A DNA stretch of 64,000 nt from SVTX01 sp045632305 (GCA_045632305.1 JAZQWL010000018.1:30975-94974), one strand, 5' to 3'; counted from the first letter of the stretch, positions 1 through 8,931 are shown. Notes: generated from the sequence alone by a model not told the origin. A program made the numbers and translations.

Positions 1-1
1 T

Positions 2-904
2 GCCGCTCCCAAGAAAAAGAAAATAGCATCTCTCGATAAGCGTAAGGCCCGCGCGGGCTGGTGGTTTGTCCTCCCCTTTATTATCGGTTTTGTATGCATT
101 TATCTTCCTATTATTATAAACTCGTTGAAAGACACGTTTTATCTTGTGGAAGACATTCGTCTGGATCCCAAGCCCGTTGGATTCAGAAACTATCAGACAG
201 CGCTCACAGAGCACGCGTTCCTCGAAACTCTTTTGCCCGGTCTTGGCGAGATGATCTTCGACATTCCCGCGATTCTTCTGTTCTCGTTGTTTATGGCTAT
301 TCTTCTTAACCAGAAGATGGCGGGAAGAGCGGCATTCCGTGCTATTTTCTTCCTCCCCGTTGTTTTGGCAACAGGTATTATGACTCCCCCCGCATCCTCT
401 ATGACCGGTGACGTAGGTATTGATAGTGGCGCGGGCACGAGTGCTTCAAGTGAAATTGTATCAGCGCTGGACATTGAAGCGTTGTTCGCCAACATGAAGG
501 TCGGACAGGAGCTTGTTCAGTACGTTGTAAAAGTAATTAATGATATTTATGACATCGTAAACCGTTCTGGCGTACAGATGCTTATATTCCTCTCGGGTCT
601 TCAGTCGATTTCCCCTGCGATCTACGAGGCATGTAAGATCGACGGCGCTACGGGTTGGGAAACCTTCTGGAAGATCACCTTCCCGATGATAAGCCCGATG
701 ATCCTCGTTAACGCGGTTTATACGGTAATCGACGCATTTACAACAGACAACAATACAGTTATGTCATTTATTGATAACATCAATAAGAAGGAGCCCGAGG
801 TTGGCGCTGCAATGTCATGGATGTATTTCTTGATGGTAATTCTTATTATCGGTGTTGTAGCGGGTATTATGTCGATGTTCGTATTCTATCAGCGTAAGGA
901 TTAA
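2..904 (+). CDS. Sugar ABC transporter permease, MalF-like, 5' truncated by window edge
   Basis: The reading frame is open to the first base of the window, so the true start lies upstream. It encodes several hydrophobic segments and the EAA loop EACKIDGATGWETFWKITFP that docks permeases of the MalF/MalG type onto their ATPase. A soluble serine/glycine-rich stretch follows the second visible membrane span, as is common in MalF-like proteins with an outward-facing insertion. It is followed after 17 bases by a second permease gene, so the two form a heterodimeric importer in one operon. The binding protein and ATPase are not in the window. The substrate cannot be told; carbohydrate or a glycoside is inferred from family membership. 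Confidence 0.9.
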   Translation, partial: AAPKKKKIASLDKRKARAGWWFVLPFIIGFVCIYLPIIINSLKDTFYLVEDIRLDPKPVGFRNYQTALTEHAFLETLLPGLGEMIFDIPAILLFSLFMAILLNQKMAGRAAFRAIFFLPVVLATGIMTPPASSMTGDVGIDSGAGTSASSEIVSALDIEALFANMKVGQELVQYVVKVINDIYDIVNRSGVQMLIFLSGLQSISPAIYEACKIDGATGWETFWKITFPMISPMILVNAVYTVIDAFTTDNNTVMSFIDNINKKEPEVGAAMSWMYFLMVILIIGVVAGIMSMFVFYQRKD

Positions 905-921
905 GAAGGGAGGAAGTAATT

Positions 922-2160
922 ATGGATGCACAGAACACAAATTCTACTCCCAGAGTAAAGAAAGAATCCAAGAATAAGATCAAGGTCGAATTTGACAGAA
1001 CTCCCTTAAAGCAGCGTCTCAAGGCGAAGTTCCTCAACTTCTACTTCTTGTCAAACGTAGTTATCAAGATCGCAAGATTTATCTTCCTTCTCGGTATCGC
1101 GTATATCGTGCTTTACCCCTTCTTTACAAAGATTACGGGTTCGTTCATGTCCCCCGAGGACTTGGTTGACGCAACCGTAAGACTTATTCCGAGAAACTTT
1201 ACCCTTGATACATACAAGGCGATCTTCAAGGAAAATCATTACATGAAGGCGTTCTTAAATACCTTTACGCTTTCATTCACATGCGCGATTCTCCAGACGT
1301 TTATCTGCTGTCTTATTGCTTACGGTCTTGCAAAGTACAGATTCCGCGGTAATAAGATCATATTCCTCCTCGTTGTATTTACGATGGTAGTTCCCCATAA
1401 GACACTTTACTACGCTATTTATACGGGCTTTAAGGAGTTCGACATCTTCGGCATAGTAAACTTCCTCTCGGGCGGAGCTAAGGTCGGCATCGAGGGTGTT
1501 GACAAGGTGTTTGCCTCTATCAACATATTCAAGGAAGGCGGATTCTTGCACGATATCGCAATGTTCTTTGCGAACACGTTCAAGAATAACAGCACGCTTG
1601 GCCCGATGTTCCAGGAAAATGCCAAGAATATCGTTATGGTTTCCAAGGATAACGCTATCAACCTTCTTAACACAAGAGTTCCGTTCGTTATTCTTTCCTT
1701 GACAGGTCTTGCGTTCAAGAACGGCTTGTATATCTTTATGCTTCGTCAGTTCTTCCGCGGCATTCCCGACTCCATCGAAGAATCCGCATACATCGACGGC
1801 TCGGGCGATTTCAGAACGTTCTTCCAGATCATTCTCCCCATGTCCGTGCCCATGATGATCACCGTGTTCCTGTTTGCTTTCTGCTGGCAGTGGACGGATA
1901 CGTTCTACACGGGTAAGCTCTTCCTTTCAACCTCGGGCGTATGGAAGGCGAACGATTCCAATAACCTCTATCTTTTGAAGGATATTGCGACCGACGTTCC
2001 TAACTCGCTTAAGCTCGATTACGTAGGACAGACGCTTTATAACGAAACGATCAGAAATACATCACTTCTTATGATTATTTTCCCGCTCGTTATACTTTAC
2101 ACGTTCTTGCAGAGATACCTCGTTGAAGGTATTGAGCGTTCGGGTCTTACTGCAGAGTAA
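922..2160 (+). CDS. Carbohydrate ABC transporter permease, MalG-like, oversized
   Basis: The 412-residue protein is a MalG-type membrane permease with the EAA motif EESAYIDGSGDFRTFFQIIL near residue 290 and a long hydrophilic N-terminal extension rich in lysine. It is well above the usual 270-300 residues of the family. Part of the excess is an insertion at about residues 175-245 (after the GAKVGIEG stretch) between membrane segments. The start is ATG preceded by GGGAGGAAG. It pairs with the MalF-like permease immediately upstream, and the unit ends at a strong hairpin terminator. The substrate is unknown. Confidence 0.9.
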   Translation: MDAQNTNSTPRVKKESKNKIKVEFDRTPLKQRLKAKFLNFYFLSNVVIKIARFIFLLGIAYIVLYPFFTKITGSFMSPEDLVDATVRLIPRNFTLDTYKAIFKENHYMKAFLNTFTLSFTCAILQTFICCLIAYGLAKYRFRGNKIIFLLVVFTMVVPHKTLYYAIYTGFKEFDIFGIVNFLSGGAKVGIEGVDKVFASINIFKEGGFLHDIAMFFANTFKNNSTLGPMFQENAKNIVMVSKDNAINLLNTRVPFVILSLTGLAFKNGLYIFMLRQFFRGIPDSIEESAYIDGSGDFRTFFQIILPMSVPMMITVFLFAFCWQWTDTFYTGKLFLSTSGVWKANDSNNLYLLKDIATDVPNSLKLDYVGQTLYNETIRNTSLLMIIFPLVILYTFLQRYLVEGIERSGLTAE

Positions 2161-2174
2161 TTTCCCGATATATA

Positions 2175-2217
2175 CAAAAAACACCTGCGAGGGTTATTCC
2201 TCACAGGTGTTTTTTTA
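2175..2217. terminator. Bidirectional intrinsic terminator between permease operon and rluB
   Basis: Arms ACACCTGCGAGG and CCTCACAGGTGT pair with one mismatch around a 6-base loop. An A-run lies on the left and a T-run on the right, so it can stop transcripts from both converging units. The right T-run overlaps the stop codon of rluB on the minus strand. Confidence 0.85.
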
Positions 2218-2964
2218 TGCGTTTGTCTTGAGATATCTTATTTCCTTCTCGGTGAGATAACGCCATTTGCCGAGCTTGAGATCGCCAAGCTTTATGTCGC
2301 CGATGGCGACGCGGGTGAGCTGCTTTATCTTTCTGCCGTTTGCTTCGCACATGCGGCGTATCTGGCGGTTTCTGCCCTCGTAGAGCTGAAATTCGACTAT
2401 GGTATAGGAATTGTACCCCTGCATATTTTCGCGCACCTTACGCACCTTACAGGGCTGTGTTCTGCGTCCGTCTATCACAACGGGCGAGCCGAGAGCTGCA
2501 AGCTCCTCGTCGCTGAAAATATAGGGAAGTGTAACGTGATAAATTTTCGGGACGTTGTGCTTTGGATGGGTGAGCTTGTTTGCAAGCTCGCCGTCGTTTG
2601 TCAAAAGAAGCAGGCCGTCAGAGTCCATATCTAGTCGACCGATAGGATAGAGTCGGAGCGGTTTTCCGTTTTTGCCCTTGATATCACGGCAAAGCTCGGT
2701 TACGTCGGAGCGTCCTTTTTCGTCGGACGTGGTCGTAACGAATCCGCGGGGCTTATTGAGCATAATGCAGATTTTTTCCTGTGTTGACGGCTTTATTCTT
2801 CTTCCGCCGTATTCAACTATATCTTCCTCGGGATTTATTTTTTCGCCAAGCTCGGCTACGTGTCCGTTGACCTTGACCTTTCCTTTTTTAATTTCCTCTT
2901 CTGCCGCGCGTCGGGACATGATCCCGCAGTCGGTGAAGTATTTTGACAGTCTGATTTCTTCCAT
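2215..2964 (-). CDS. rluB: Pseudouridine synthase, RluB/RsuA family
   Basis: This 249-residue protein has an N-terminal S4 RNA-binding domain (RLSKYFTDCG...SRRAAEEEI) and the catalytic RsuA/RluB motif GRLDMDSDGLLLLTNDG, whose aspartate attacks the uridine. The C-terminal part carries the family motif YEGRNRQIRRM. Members make pseudouridine in 23S rRNA (RluB) or 16S rRNA (RsuA). Gene order after dacF and scpAB matches the rluB position of Firmicutes, which favours RluB. It is the last gene of a long minus-strand block, 17 bases after the carboxypeptidase gene. Confidence 0.9.
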   Translation of the reverse strand: MEEIRLSKYFTDCGIMSRRAAEEEIKKGKVKVNGHVAELGEKINPEEDIVEYGGRRIKPSTQEKICIMLNKPRGFVTTTSDEKGRSDVTELCRDIKGKNGKPLRLYPIGRLDMDSDGLLLLTNDGELANKLTHPKHNVPKIYHVTLPYIFSDEELAALGSPVVIDGRRTQPCKVRKVRENMQGYNSYTIVEFQLYEGRNRQIRRMCEANGRKIKQLTRVAIGDIKLGDLKLGKWRYLTEKEIRYLKTNA

Positions 2965-2981
2965 ATTATATATCCTGATAG

Positions 2982-4169
2982 TTATTTGCTGAAATTTTTT
3001 AAAAAGCCGCCCTTACTATTCGTTTTTTCAACGGTATCTGCGGAAATTAAGGGAGCTTGTGCAATAATTTCTCCGTTTTGAATGAAGAAAATTTTGCCCA
3101 CTTCATCATTTTTTGAAATCGGCGCGAATAAGAAGCGCGGAGCTTCTATGACGGTTTCAACAGCGTCGTTTTTTCGTACCGTGGCAATTACGTCACTTTT
3201 GATGCAAGCGGATATTTTTTCTGCCTTGCCACCCGTGATGGGAAGCTCAATGGGAATATCGCCCGCGTTTGCAAGGGTTCTCGATTCATACAGTGAGTTG
3301 CCGAGATCGAGAATGTTTTCGTGATCCTGCCAATCCGACGGAGCGGATATTGTAACGCAGATAAGCTCTACGCCATTTCGGTTTGATGCGGAAACGAGGC
3401 ATCTGCCACTGTGCTTGGTGTAGCCCGTTTTTATTCCGATAGCACCGTCGTAGTTGCGGAGCAGCTTGTTGTGGTTAATAAGGACGCGCGTACCCTCGCC
3501 GCCGTTCAGAGGAGCCGTGGTCTTGTAGGTTGATACGATCTTGCGAAAATCGGGGTTTTTCATGGCGTATGCGGCAATGATTGCAAGCTCTCTTGCCGTC
3601 GTGTAGTGATCCTCACTGTCGAGCCCGTGCGGATTGTCGAAGTGAGTGCTGCAAAGCCCGATATCTTCCGACTTGTCGTTCATCATGTCGACAAAGCCCT
3701 CAATACTGCCTCCGATATGTATGGCAATGGCAGCCGCCGCATCGTTAGCGGATTCGAGAAGAAGGGCATAGAGCAGGTTTTCGAGCGTCAATACCTCACC
3801 TTCAAAAAGGTAAATGGATGAGCCCTCGATACCGACCGCCCTGCGATCTATTTTGACCGTGTCGGTCAATTTGCCGTTTTCTATCGCGACGATAGCCGTC
3901 ATGATTTTTGTGGTTGACGCCATGGGAAGCTTCTCGTCTATATTTTTTGAGTAAAATATTTCGCCGCTCGACGCCTCGATTCCGATCGCCGCCTTTGCCG
4001 AAACTGTGGGCGTGGCGTATACGCTTGCGTTTGTCTGACGAACCGTGACGGGATCATTTAGCTTTTGATCCGCGTCCTTTATAGGGGCGCATGCAACGAG
4101 GCAGACAAAACAGATAAGCAAGCTCAAAAAAGTGCCGAGCTTTTTCGATCGGCGCATATTTTTTTGCAT
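2982..4169 (-). CDS. dacF: D-alanyl-D-alanine carboxypeptidase, DacF/DacB type
   Basis: This 395-residue penicillin-binding protein trims the terminal D-alanine of peptidoglycan stem peptides. Visible active-site motifs are SxxK (S85-T-T-K88), SAN (LLLESANDAA) and KTG (GIKTGYTKHSG), in the order and spacing of the S11 peptidase family. A hydrophobic N-terminus ends in LVAC27, which fits a lipoprotein signal. A C-terminal PBP5-like domain follows. Gene order gerW-dac-rluB after scpAB resembles the clostridial dacF/dacB locus, often linked to spore cortex or vegetative wall maturation. The exact paralogue name is inferred. The ribosome binding site is inside a long hairpin (4179-4224). Confidence 0.9.
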   Translation of the reverse strand: MQKNMRRSKKLGTFLSLLICFVCLVACAPIKDADQKLNDPVTVRQTNASVYATPTVSAKAAIGIEASSGEIFYSKNIDEKLPMASTTKIMTAIVAIENGKLTDTVKIDRRAVGIEGSSIYLFEGEVLTLENLLYALLLESANDAAAAIAIHIGGSIEGFVDMMNDKSEDIGLCSTHFDNPHGLDSEDHYTTARELAIIAAYAMKNPDFRKIVSTYKTTAPLNGGEGTRVLINHNKLLRNYDGAIGIKTGYTKHSGRCLVSASNRNGVELICVTISAPSDWQDHENILDLGNSLYESRTLANAGDIPIELPITGGKAEKISACIKSDVIATVRKNDAVETVIEAPRFLFAPISKNDEVGKIFFIQNGEIIAQAPLISADTVEKTNSKGGFLKNFSK

Positions 4170-4178
4170 AATGAGGCA

Positions 4179-4224
4179 CCTCCGAGAAATATAAAACCTT
4201 ACGATAATTATATTTTCTCGGAGG
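4179..4224 (-). promoter_or_regulatory. Hairpin that sequesters the ribosome binding site of the carboxypeptidase gene
   Basis: In the minus-strand RNA, CCTCCGAGAAAATATAA (5' arm) pairs with TTATATTTCTCGGAGG (3' arm) over about 16 base pairs with one bulged base and a 13-base loop. The 3' arm contains the GGAGG that lies 9 bases before the ATG of the carboxypeptidase gene, so translation should be blocked while the hairpin is closed. There is no T-run after it, so it is not a terminator. A role as a translational switch is inference. Confidence 0.6.
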
Positions 4225-4247
4225 AGTATATATTCGTTATACTGATT

Positions 4248-4697
4248 TTATTCTGCCGCTTCCTCTACAGCTTCTTCGCTCTCTGCCTTATCTTCGCTCT
4301 TCTTTGCGAAAACTGTCTTGAACTTTGCGATGATCTCGGGGGAACGGTCGAGAAGGTCGATAACCTGCTCGATGGGATCTGTGGGCGCCTTAACGCCTAT
4401 GTTGATGAATTCAGTTCTGCCGTCCTTGGAAATGCAGATAAGACCGATGGGCTGAACTGTAATGCCCGTGCCGCCGCCTGCGCCGAAGTTCTGGGGTTTG
4501 CCCTGAGCGCCGCCGTGCTTGTCGTTGTAGTCAACTCCGCCTGTTGCAAAGCCAACGCATACCTTGGATACGGGAATGATCGTTGTGCCGGGAGCTGTTT
4601 CGATGGGTGTGCCTATAACTGTGTCGGCGTCGATCATATTCTTGATCTGAGCCAAGGTCGCCTGTACTACTTCCTGGAGCTTGTTTTCGGATGCCAT
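4248..4697 (-). CDS. gerW: GerW family sporulation protein (YtfJ)
   Basis: This 149-residue protein matches the YtfJ/GerW family: an N-terminal helix, the stretch DADTVIGTPIETAPGTTIIP, a glycine-rich segment (FGAGGGTGITVQPIG) and a C-terminal charged tail. In Bacillus subtilis GerW is needed for normal germination, but homologues also occur in non-spore-forming clostridia, so presence alone does not prove spore formation. It lies just downstream of the DUF2953 gene, the same ytfI-ytfJ pairing seen in Bacillus. The start ATG has GAGAGGATT upstream. Confidence 0.9.
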   Translation of the reverse strand: MASENKLQEVVQATLAQIKNMIDADTVIGTPIETAPGTTIIPVSKVCVGFATGGVDYNDKHGGAQGKPQNFGAGGGTGITVQPIGLICISKDGRTEFINIGVKAPTDPIEQVIDLLDRSPEIIAKFKTVFAKKSEDKAESEEAVEEAAE

Positions 4698-4734
4698 AAT
4701 TTTAATCCTCTCTTTGATTGTATATTTTCTTAAT

Positions 4735-5475
4735 TTAATTTACGTTTTTGGTGTCGGGCTTGATTTTGATCCATCCGACAAGGAATTTAAATCCGAGCTT
4801 CAGGGCTACGCATAGAAGCCCGAAAATGCTCAGGGAAAATCCGACGTCCGCGTCGAATTTTACTTTCTCTGCGGTATAATCGACCTTTACGTCGATATCC
4901 TTTTTACCGTGCAGATTCGAGTGTCTGTCGAGAAATTCAAGCACGGGGTAGAGTGCGCCCGTGATCGCGCCGTACGTGATAGCCGTCTTTGCGGCGTCAT
5001 CGCCGCCAACCGTTATGTGGAGCTTGGCTACGTGGAAATGAAATCTTGACAAAAAGGTCTTGGGGACAAGTCCTAATATCTCGGTGAAGAGCGAAACCAT
5101 ATCGTGAATGCTCGGTCTCTCGGCTCTCTTTTGTCTTTTTTCTTCCTTTGTGAGCTTTGGCTTTTTCGGTTTTGCCTTCTTTTTTGCCGCCTTTTCAGCT
5201 TTTTTCTGTGCTTTTAAGGCATCTTTTTTCGCCTGCTTTTCCTCGCGGGCGCGTATCTTTTTGAGTGTGTAGTTCTTTAATTTGTATTTTTTCTTTTTCT
5301 TTGGGAGAATTCGTATTTTGATACCAAAGGCAGTGATAAACAGTGAAAGCTCGTCATTCATTTTAAGGGTAATTCTTACCCTTACCGCGATTATTAATGC
5401 TAAAAGCAGAAATATAAATCCGATAATGCTTAAAAATACGGTTAAAATTATCTGCGGTACTGTAATATTTATCAC
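4735..5475 (-). CDS. DUF2953 domain membrane protein (YtfI-like)
   Basis: This protein of up to 246 residues has one N-terminal membrane span (IILTVFLSIIGFIFLLLALI), a very lysine/alanine-rich middle (about residues 55-120) and a conserved C-terminal DUF2953 region ending in a second hydrophobic stretch. Function is unknown; the gene travels with gerW/ytfJ in Firmicutes. The start is uncertain. The GTG at 5475 overlaps the Shine-Dalgarno AAGGAG itself, whereas an ATT codon at 5466 sits 8 bases after it. No ATG, GTG or TTG occurs between there and the end of the membrane span. Confidence 0.8.
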   Translation of the reverse strand: MINITVPQIILTVFLSIIGFIFLLLALIIAVRVRITLKMNDELSLFITAFGIKIRILPKKKKKYKLKNYTLKKIRAREEKQAKKDALKAQKKAEKAAKKKAKPKKPKLTKEEKRQKRAERPSIHDMVSLFTEILGLVPKTFLSRFHFHVAKLHITVGGDDAAKTAITYGAITGALYPVLEFLDRHSNLHGKKDIDVKVDYTAEKVKFDADVGFSLSIFGLLCVALKLGFKFLVGWIKIKPDTKNVN

Positions 5476-5503
5476 TCCTTTCGTAAAATTTCAGAAAATT
5501 AAA

Positions 5504-6085
5504 TCAGATCGTTATTTCTTCGCCCTCGGCGGATTCACCGTCCTCGTCAACGTGAGAAAGCTCGGTTACGGGAAGCTCTTCAAGTGAGGAAATACCGAAC
5601 ACGCGAAGGAATTTGTCGCTTGTCGCGTAGAGCATGGGGCGTCCGGGGGCTTCAAGGCGTCCGCACACCTCGATAAGTCCCTTGTCGATAAGCGAGGTCA
5701 TAGCGTAGGATGAGTCAACGCCGCGGATATTGTCAACGTCGGAGCGGGTAACGGGCTGATTGTATGCCACGATCGCGAGCGCCTCCATAGTTGAGTTTGA
5801 AAGATTGCCGCCTCGCTTGATTCCGAGCGCCTCGCGTATGTAGGGAAGAAATTCTTCCTTTGTTGAAAGCTGGCATGCATTGGGGTACGTAAGAAGAAGG
5901 AGACCGCGGCGGGATGCAGGGCTTTCGTATTCCTTTGCCATTTCGGAAAGGATTGCCTTAAGATCCTTTACCGAGAGTCCGAGAACCTCGGAGAGCTTTT
6001 CGTATTCAACGGGATGTCCTGCTGCAAAGAGAATCGCCTCAATTGCCGACGTGACGTCAGAGAGGGGCTTCATTTCTTCATTCAT
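5504..6085 (-). CDS. scpB: Segregation and condensation protein B
   Basis: ScpB is a dimeric winged-helix subunit of the SMC-ScpA-ScpB condensin. The 193-residue product shows the family stretch IEAILFAAGHPVEYEKLSEV and the conserved LAIVAYNQPVTRSDVDNIRG. I chose the ATG at 6085 because it follows AGGAGGACGACGCAA and overlaps the last codons of scpA by 8 bases, the usual translational coupling. A longer reading to 6145 would lie wholly inside scpA. Its partner smc is also in this window at 22006, far away on the other strand. The C-terminal tail is acidic. Confidence 0.95.
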   Translation of the reverse strand: MNEEMKPLSDVTSAIEAILFAAGHPVEYEKLSEVLGLSVKDLKAILSEMAKEYESPASRRGLLLLTYPNACQLSTKEEFLPYIREALGIKRGGNLSNSTMEALAIVAYNQPVTRSDVDNIRGVDSSYAMTSLIDKGLIEVCGRLEAPGRPMLYATSDKFLRVFGISSLEELPVTELSHVDEDGESAEGEEITI

Positions 6086-6869
6086 TTGCGTCGTCCTCCT
6101 TTGTGCTGTCACCGTTGCGTGACATTTCTTCGGTATAATTTTCATTCATAACGAGCGTAGCTTCGTCGTCGAGAATGGTGGAAAATTCATGATTGTCGCA
6201 GATGAGAATTCTGCGGATCTTGATAAGCTCGAGAATTCCGAGAAAGATCGCGATCATATCGGGCAGGGAGATCGCATCCTCAAGGAGGGATTTGATCTTC
6301 GTAGGAGCGGTAGCGGCGCTCATCTTGTTGAGAATTCCTACGATCTTGACCTCGACGGGAACGATCGGAGAGCTTATCATGGGCTTGAAGACGTTCTTTT
6401 CAAGCTTCGGTCTGTTTTCGTTGTAGGTGATAATTCTGCGAACCGCTAAAGTCAACGCTTCGATCTCCTGGTCGGCAACAAAGCTCTTGTCGATGGAGAT
6501 TTCGTCAGTATCCTTTTCAAGGCGGCCGCTGTATTTGGGGTAGAGGAGAGCCATTTTCTTTGCGGCTTCCTTCGCCTGCGCGTATTTTGCGATAGCGTCG
6601 GCAAGTGATGCTCTCGGGTCTTCCTCGTCCTCCTTGATCTTCGGCAGAAGCATTTTGCTCTTGATGAGCATAAGCTCGCTTGCCATAACGAGAAATTCTG
6701 TGGCTATATCCATATTGAGCTGTTGAGCTTCATTGATATACGCCATATACTGATCGCAGATAAGGGAGATCGGAATATCCTGTATTTCGACTTTATTTTT
6801 CTGTATCAGGGTAAGAAGAAGGTCGAGCGGGCCGTCGAAATCTCCTATGCGATATTTAATTTCTTCCAT
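6078..6869 (-). CDS. scpA: Segregation and condensation protein A
   Basis: ScpA is the kleisin subunit that bridges the SMC heads. The 263-residue protein starts with the diagnostic FDGPLDLLLTLIQKNKVEI and continues with the conserved YMAYINEAQQLNMDIATEFL segment. The C-terminal winged-helix part (about residues 175-245) precedes a polar tail that overlaps scpB. The start ATG has AAAGGAGGTCAGCCCC upstream. It is in the same minus-strand operon as scpB, DUF2953 and gerW. Confidence 0.95.
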   Translation of the reverse strand: MEEIKYRIGDFDGPLDLLLTLIQKNKVEIQDIPISLICDQYMAYINEAQQLNMDIATEFLVMASELMLIKSKMLLPKIKEDEEDPRASLADAIAKYAQAKEAAKKMALLYPKYSGRLEKDTDEISIDKSFVADQEIEALTLAVRRIITYNENRPKLEKNVFKPMISSPIVPVEVKIVGILNKMSAATAPTKIKSLLEDAISLPDMIAIFLGILELIKIRRILICDNHEFSTILDDEATLVMNENYTEEMSRNGDSTKEDDANE

Positions 6870-6890
6870 GGGGCTGACCTCCTTTAGAAA

Positions 6891-7610
6891 TTACTTGAAG
6901 AATACGTTTATACCGAGTCGGTAGAAGGGTGTGCCGATACCCGTGAATATTTTGTCGGCGATCCAGGTAAAGGGCGAGAAGTTAAAGAATCTTGAAAGCA
7001 CGAAAAGAACTGCGAACATGCCGATAAGAATATAGCGCTCGTACTTCATGACCTTGAAATATACCTTGACGGGCAAAAAAGCGTAGAAGAATCTCGAGCC
7101 GTCGAAGGGAGGCAGGGGAATCAGGTTGAACGCCATAAATATAAAGTTGTACATTGCAAGCAGGTAGAGGAACAGAGGAAGAACGTTCGCAACGCTTGCG
7201 AGAATGCCGTCGGACATGCTCATTTTGATGCACCACGGGGTTAAAAATCCGTAGAGCGCAGTTCCTATAATACCCATGATCAGGTTGGCGGCAGGGCCTG
7301 CGATTCCGCACAGAGCCATGCCCCACTTGGGATTTTTAAGGTTTCTTGTATTGATCGGAACGGGCTTTGCCCAACCGAAGCCGAACACGAGCATGGCGAT
7401 AAAGCCGATAGGATCAAGATGCTTTGCGGGGTTGACCGTAAGGCGTCCGAGATTTTTGGACGTCGGGTCTCCCATTTTGTATGCAACGTATCCGTGAGCC
7501 GCCTCGTGTACCGAGAGGGCAAAGATTACGATGAGGAGAGTGAAGAGAAGCTCGATTACGGCGTTTCTCCAATCGCCCTCGGCAAATCTGTAAATTGTAT
7601 TAAAAATCAT
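6891..7610 (-). CDS. Site-2 protease family protein (M50 membrane metalloprotease)
   Basis: The 239-residue polytopic membrane protein has the zinc motif HEAAH (H35, E36, H39) in a membrane span and the second metal-ligand motif LIPLPPFDGSRFF about 125 residues later. This is the short S2P class (YwhC/SpoIVFB-like) without a PDZ domain. Such enzymes cut membrane-embedded substrates; the substrate here is unknown. It lies 19 bases downstream of lysA and 21 bases upstream of scpA, an arrangement common in clostridia. Confidence 0.9.
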   Translation of the reverse strand: MIFNTIYRFAEGDWRNAVIELLFTLLIVIFALSVHEAAHGYVAYKMGDPTSKNLGRLTVNPAKHLDPIGFIAMLVFGFGWAKPVPINTRNLKNPKWGMALCGIAGPAANLIMGIIGTALYGFLTPWCIKMSMSDGILASVANVLPLFLYLLAMYNFIFMAFNLIPLPPFDGSRFFYAFLPVKVYFKVMKYERYILIGMFAVLFVLSRFFNFSPFTWIADKIFTGIGTPFYRLGINVFFK

Positions 7611-7629
7611 AGCTTATTCCTTTTGAAAA

Positions 7630-8931
7630 TCATAAAACGTCGTTTCGAATGAGATCCTCATAGGTCTCTCTGCGAACAACGATTCGGGATTCTCCGTCCT
7701 TTACAAAAATTACGGGAGGACGGGGGATTCTGTTGTAGTTTGACGCCATCGAGAAATTGTACGCGCCCGTAGTAAGCGTTGCCAAAATATCGCCTACCTC
7801 TGCGGATTGAATTTCAACTCGCTCGCCGAGAAGGTCTCCCGATTCACAGCATCTTCCCGCAATAGTCGCAATATAGTCGCGGGGGCGGTCTGCCTTGTTT
7901 GCGATGATAAACGTGTAGGGGGACTGATAAAGCGCGTATCTGGGGTTGTCGGGCATACCGCCGTCAACCGAAATGTAGTTGAGGAAGCCGGGGATCTCCT
8001 TGATGCCGCCGACTGTGTAGAGAGTGATACCCGCGTTTGCAACGATGGAGCGGCCGGGCTCGAGGCGAACCTCGGGCATTTTAACACCGTTTTTATCGCA
8101 CTGTGTCTTTACGATTTCTGCAATTTCACGAATAGCTTCGGTGTAATTGACCGTGGGCTGAGTGTCGAGATATTTTACACCCAAGCCGCCGCCGAGATTG
8201 AGCTGATTTAACTCAAAATCACATTCGCGCTTGACGTCTGCAATAAAGCTTGTCATGATCTCCGCCGCTGATGCGAAGGGATCAATGTCAAAAATCTGAG
8301 AGCCGACATGACAGTGGATTCCGTTGAGCTTGACGTTCTTAAGCGCGAGCGCGCGCTTTACTATATCCATTGCCTGACCGGTTTCGATCGCGTTGCCGAA
8401 TTTGGAGTCAACGCTGCCCGTTACTACCGCCTTGTGGGTGTGGGGGTCTATGCCGGGGGTTATGCGAAGAAGAATATTTTGAACAAGTCCGCGCGCCTCT
8501 GCTTCGCGGTTAACTGCGTAAAGCTCATAAGCGTTATCAACAACGAAGTGACCTACGCCCATATCCATGGCGTCACAGATGTCGCGCTGTGTCTTGTTGT
8601 TTCCGTGGAAATAAATGCGGTCTGCAGGGAATCCAGCCGCCTTTGCGGTATAAAGCTCACCGCCCGAAACACAGTCGATACCTATCCCTTCCTCTGCAGC
8701 GATCTTGTAAATTTCAACAAAGCAGAGCGCCTTGGACGCAAAGAGCGGAAGCGCGCCTGCGCCAAAATATTTTTCTGCGGCGTTTTTGTATTCACGCATA
8801 TTTTCGCGGATAACGTTTTCATCCATAATATATGCGGGAGTGCCGTATTTTGCGGCAAGCTCAACTGTGTCAAGACCGCCTATGGTCAAGTGTCCTTTTT
8901 CGTTAACTGAAAGATGAGGGTATAAAATCAT
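7630..8931 (-). CDS. lysA: Diaminopimelate decarboxylase
   Basis: LysA removes CO2 from meso-diaminopimelate to give L-lysine, the last step of lysine synthesis. The 433-residue PLP enzyme has the alanine racemase-like barrel with the Schiff-base lysine in PLFASKALC (K67), the glycine-rich LNLGGGLGVKY, the substrate motif EPGRSIVANAG and the dimer-interface catalytic motif CCESGDLLGE. The start ATG is preceded by AAGGAAAAACT. A cruciform repeat element lies in the 173 bases between this start and the engB stop, so it may separate lysA from engB-lon transcription. Confidence 0.96.
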   Translation of the reverse strand: MILYPHLSVNEKGHLTIGGLDTVELAAKYGTPAYIMDENVIRENMREYKNAAEKYFGAGALPLFASKALCFVEIYKIAAEEGIGIDCVSGGELYTAKAAGFPADRIYFHGNNKTQRDICDAMDMGVGHFVVDNAYELYAVNREAEARGLVQNILLRITPGIDPHTHKAVVTGSVDSKFGNAIETGQAMDIVKRALALKNVKLNGIHCHVGSQIFDIDPFASAAEIMTSFIADVKRECDFELNQLNLGGGLGVKYLDTQPTVNYTEAIREIAEIVKTQCDKNGVKMPEVRLEPGRSIVANAGITLYTVGGIKEIPGFLNYISVDGGMPDNPRYALYQSPYTFIIANKADRPRDYIATIAGRCCESGDLLGERVEIQSAEVGDILATLTTGAYNFSMASNYNRIPRPPVIFVKDGESRIVVRRETYEDLIRNDVL

